Below are positions 39,105-40,963 of a stretch of DNA of 40,963 nucleotides, in pieces (within the stretch, counting starts at the first letter, position 1; every line of letters starts with the position of its first letter). Origin of the DNA: Alphaproteobacteria bacterium (lineage in GTDB: Bacteria > Pseudomonadota > Alphaproteobacteria > Rhodobacterales > Rhodobacteraceae); the NCBI GenBank assembly GCA_030431935.1, contig JAUIIC010000007.1:1-40963 (forward strand), written 5' to 3'. The notes beneath the pieces were generated by a model, which saw nothing but the letters and a program-made list of their open reading frames with translations, did no database searches and was not told the origin of the DNA. The position numbers and the translations under genes are program-made.

Positions 39105-39595
39105 AGGCCCATGATCCCGTGTGCCACGCCCGCGGCGGTGGCGACCACGATCGCGGCGAGGATGCCCGCCACCACGTCGTCCAGCATCACCCCAAGCGGC
39201 CCGTGCCGGCGGTCGGCCCAGCCCACGGGGCCGGGCTTCCAGATGTCGAAGAGGCGGAACATCAGGAAGGCGCCCACCCAGCCCGGCCAGGGAAAGACCC
39301 AAGGATCGGCGCCCGCGTGCCAGAGCCCCGCCGACAGCGGCCAGAGCGCGATCCACTGGCCCACGACCTCGTCTATGACGATTTCCGAGGGGTCCTTGTC
39401 GGCGCTGCCCGCGGTGGCGCGGGCGGTGGCCCACCATCCGACGGCGAAGGCGGCCAGCGTCGCCAGTGCCAGCCCGGGAAAGCCCGCCAGCCCGTGCAGG
39501 ACCCAGGCCACGGGAATGGCGGCGGCGGAGCCCCAGGTGCCCGGCGCGCCGGGCAGGCGGCCGATGCCGAAGGCGGTGGCGACAAGGCGGCTCAT
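39101..39595 (-). CDS. pgpA: Phosphatidylglycerophosphatase A
   Basis: [15 protein letters not shown]...[17 protein letters not shown]...[36 protein letters not shown]. Confidence 0.94.
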   Translation of the reverse strand: MSRLVATAFGIGRLPGAPGTWGSAAAIPVAWVLHGLAGFPGLALATLAAFAVGWWATARATAGSADKDPSEIVIDEVVGQWIALWPLSAGLWHAGADPWVFPWPGWVGAFLMFRLFDIWKPGPVGWADRRHGPLGVMLDDVVAGILAAIVVATAAGVAHGIMGL

Positions 39596-40722
39596 CCCCC
39601 GATGACCGTGACGGTCGCGAGCGCGGCGATGCCTTCTTCGCGGCCCGTGAAGCCCAGACGTTCTGAGGTGGTGGCCTTGACGCTGATGCGGTTGGGGTCG
39701 AGCGCCATGATGCGTGCGAGTTCGGCCTGCATGGCGGCGGCGTGCGGGCCGATCTTGGGGCGCTCGCAGATCAGCGTCAGGTCGACATTGGCGATGCGAA
39801 AGCCGCGCGCGGCACAAAGGCCTACGGCATGTTCTAGAAAGATGTGGCTGGCCGCGCCCTTCCACTGGGGATCGGAGGGCGGGAAGTGGCGGCCGATGTC
39901 GCCCTCGGCCAGCGCGCCATAGATGGCGTCGGTGATGGTGTGCATGCCCACGTCCGCGTCCGAGTGCCCCTTGAGCGCGCGGTCATGCGGAATGCGGATG
40001 CCGCAGAGGATGACGTGATCGCCGGGCTCGAAGGCGTGCACGTCGAACCCGTTGCCGGTGCGGATGTCCATCGGCGTCTCCAGGAACTGGGCGGCGCGGG
40101 CGAAATCCTCGGGCCGGGTGATCTTCAGGTTGCGTTCGTCGCCGGGAACGATGGCCACGGCAAGGCCCGCGGCGCGCGCCACCTCGACATCGTCGGCGGC
40201 CCCGCCGGGATGGGCGCGGTGGGCGGCGAGGATGGCGTCGAAGCGGAAGCCCTGCGGCGTCTGGGCGCGGTAAAGGCCGCTGCGGTCCTCGGTTCCGGTG
40301 ACCCGGCCCGCGGCACCGCGCCAGAGCGCATCGGTGATCTCCAGCGCCGGTGCCGCGCCGTCGTGGGTGTCGAGCGAATCGAGCACCGCCGTTACCACGC
40401 GGGCGGGGACAAGCGGCCGGGCGACATCGTGGATCAGAACCCGTGTCACGCCGCTGTCCACCAGCGATTCGAGGCCAGCCCGGACCGAGGCATCGCGGGT
40501 CGCGCCCCCGGCGACGGCGGTCGCGCCGGGGAAGGCGGCCGCCCGGTCCATGTCGTCGGGATGCAGCACCAGAACGATCCGGTCGATGCAGGGAAGGGCC
40601 GCGAAGGCCGCCAAGGTGCGCGCGGCGACAGTTTCGCCGCGAAGGTCCTGCCACTGTTTCGGCAGGTCTCCCCCGGCACGCGTGCCGCGCCCGGCGGCGA
40701 CGATGATGGCGGCTGTCGTCAT
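39592..40722 (-). CDS. ispDF: Bifunctional MEP cytidylyltransferase / MECDP synthase
   Basis: Isp[22 protein letters not shown]; Isp[67 protein letters not shown]. Confidence 0.97.
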   Translation of the reverse strand: MTTAAIIVAAGRGTRAGGDLPKQWQDLRGETVAARTLAAFAALPCIDRIVLVLHPDDMDRAAAFPGATAVAGGATRDASVRAGLESLVDSGVTRVLIHDVARPLVPARVVTAVLDSLDTHDGAAPALEITDALWRGAAGRVTGTEDRSGLYRAQTPQGFRFDAILAAHRAHPGGAADDVEVARAAGLAVAIVPGDERNLKITRPEDFARAAQFLETPMDIRTGNGFDVHAFEPGDHVILCGIRIPHDRALKGHSDADVGMHTITDAIYGALAEGDIGRHFPPSDPQWKGAASHIFLEHAVGLCAARGFRIANVDLTLICERPKIGPHAAAMQAELARIMALDPNRISVKATTSERLGFTGREEGIAALATVTVIGG

Positions 40723-40902
40723 GCGCTCTCCTCGGGTAGTCTTTAGGGGGCCGTTCCGGCGCTGACAATGGGCGTGAAAAACACGGCATCACCGCCTAAT
40801 TTTTGTGCAGAGGGTGATTCTTTCGGCTGTAACCCGGGGCGCCGATTTGAATTTCTACCGACTCCGCAGTACCTCTACCCCGTGTGCACAAGGATTAATC
40901 AC

Positions 40903-40963
40903 GTGAGCAGTCAGGCAGCAATTCTGCCATCGCCTCCGGTCCTTCTCGCCCCCATGGCCGGGA
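40903..40963 (+). CDS. dusB: N-terminus of tRNA-dihydrouridine synthase, truncated by the window end (GTG start)
   Basis: VSSQAAILPSPPVLLAPMAG; divergent from ispDF, as commonly seen in alphaproteobacteria. Confidence 0.7.
   Translation, partial: MSSQAAILPSPPVLLAPMAG

Overview
This is a ~41 kb high-GC window, probably from a Rhodobacteraceae/Roseobacter-type alphaproteobacterium. I infer the taxon from gene families and synteny such as ispDF-dusB, DUF6477/DUF6456 and rplM-rpsI; I ran no database search. Much of it is ordinary chromosomal content: rplM-rpsI, ppk2, metA, guaA, lipA, hpt, ratA-like, cinA, pgpA, ispDF and the start of dusB. Four parts look accessory or unusual. (1) A secreted M10/serralysin-like metalloprotease (1472-3694) ends in a ~207-residue domain with 49 Trp (about 24%). 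Trp spacing is almost always even, with phase resets at Gly-rich joints, which suggests an undescribed beta-structured Trp-repeat domain. (2) A putative catabolic island (3744-16103) holds Tm-1-like protein, ALDH, TctABC, IclR, HAD, class III aminotransferase, a glutamine-synthetase-like ligase, a cytochrome P450 and a class I glutamine-amidotransferase-like protein. The last three resemble the ligase/oxygenase/hydrolase logic of gamma-glutamylation-dependent amine catabolism. (3) A convergent intergenic region (12466-12703) contains an alternating A-B-A-B array of perfect palindromes with mirrored arm changes. (4) There are several smaller signals: a dispersed short repeat, an operator-like triple half-site, a CtrA-like box and a zinc-ribbon/TM microprotein. 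I found no CRISPR array, rRNA, convincing tRNA or transposase.
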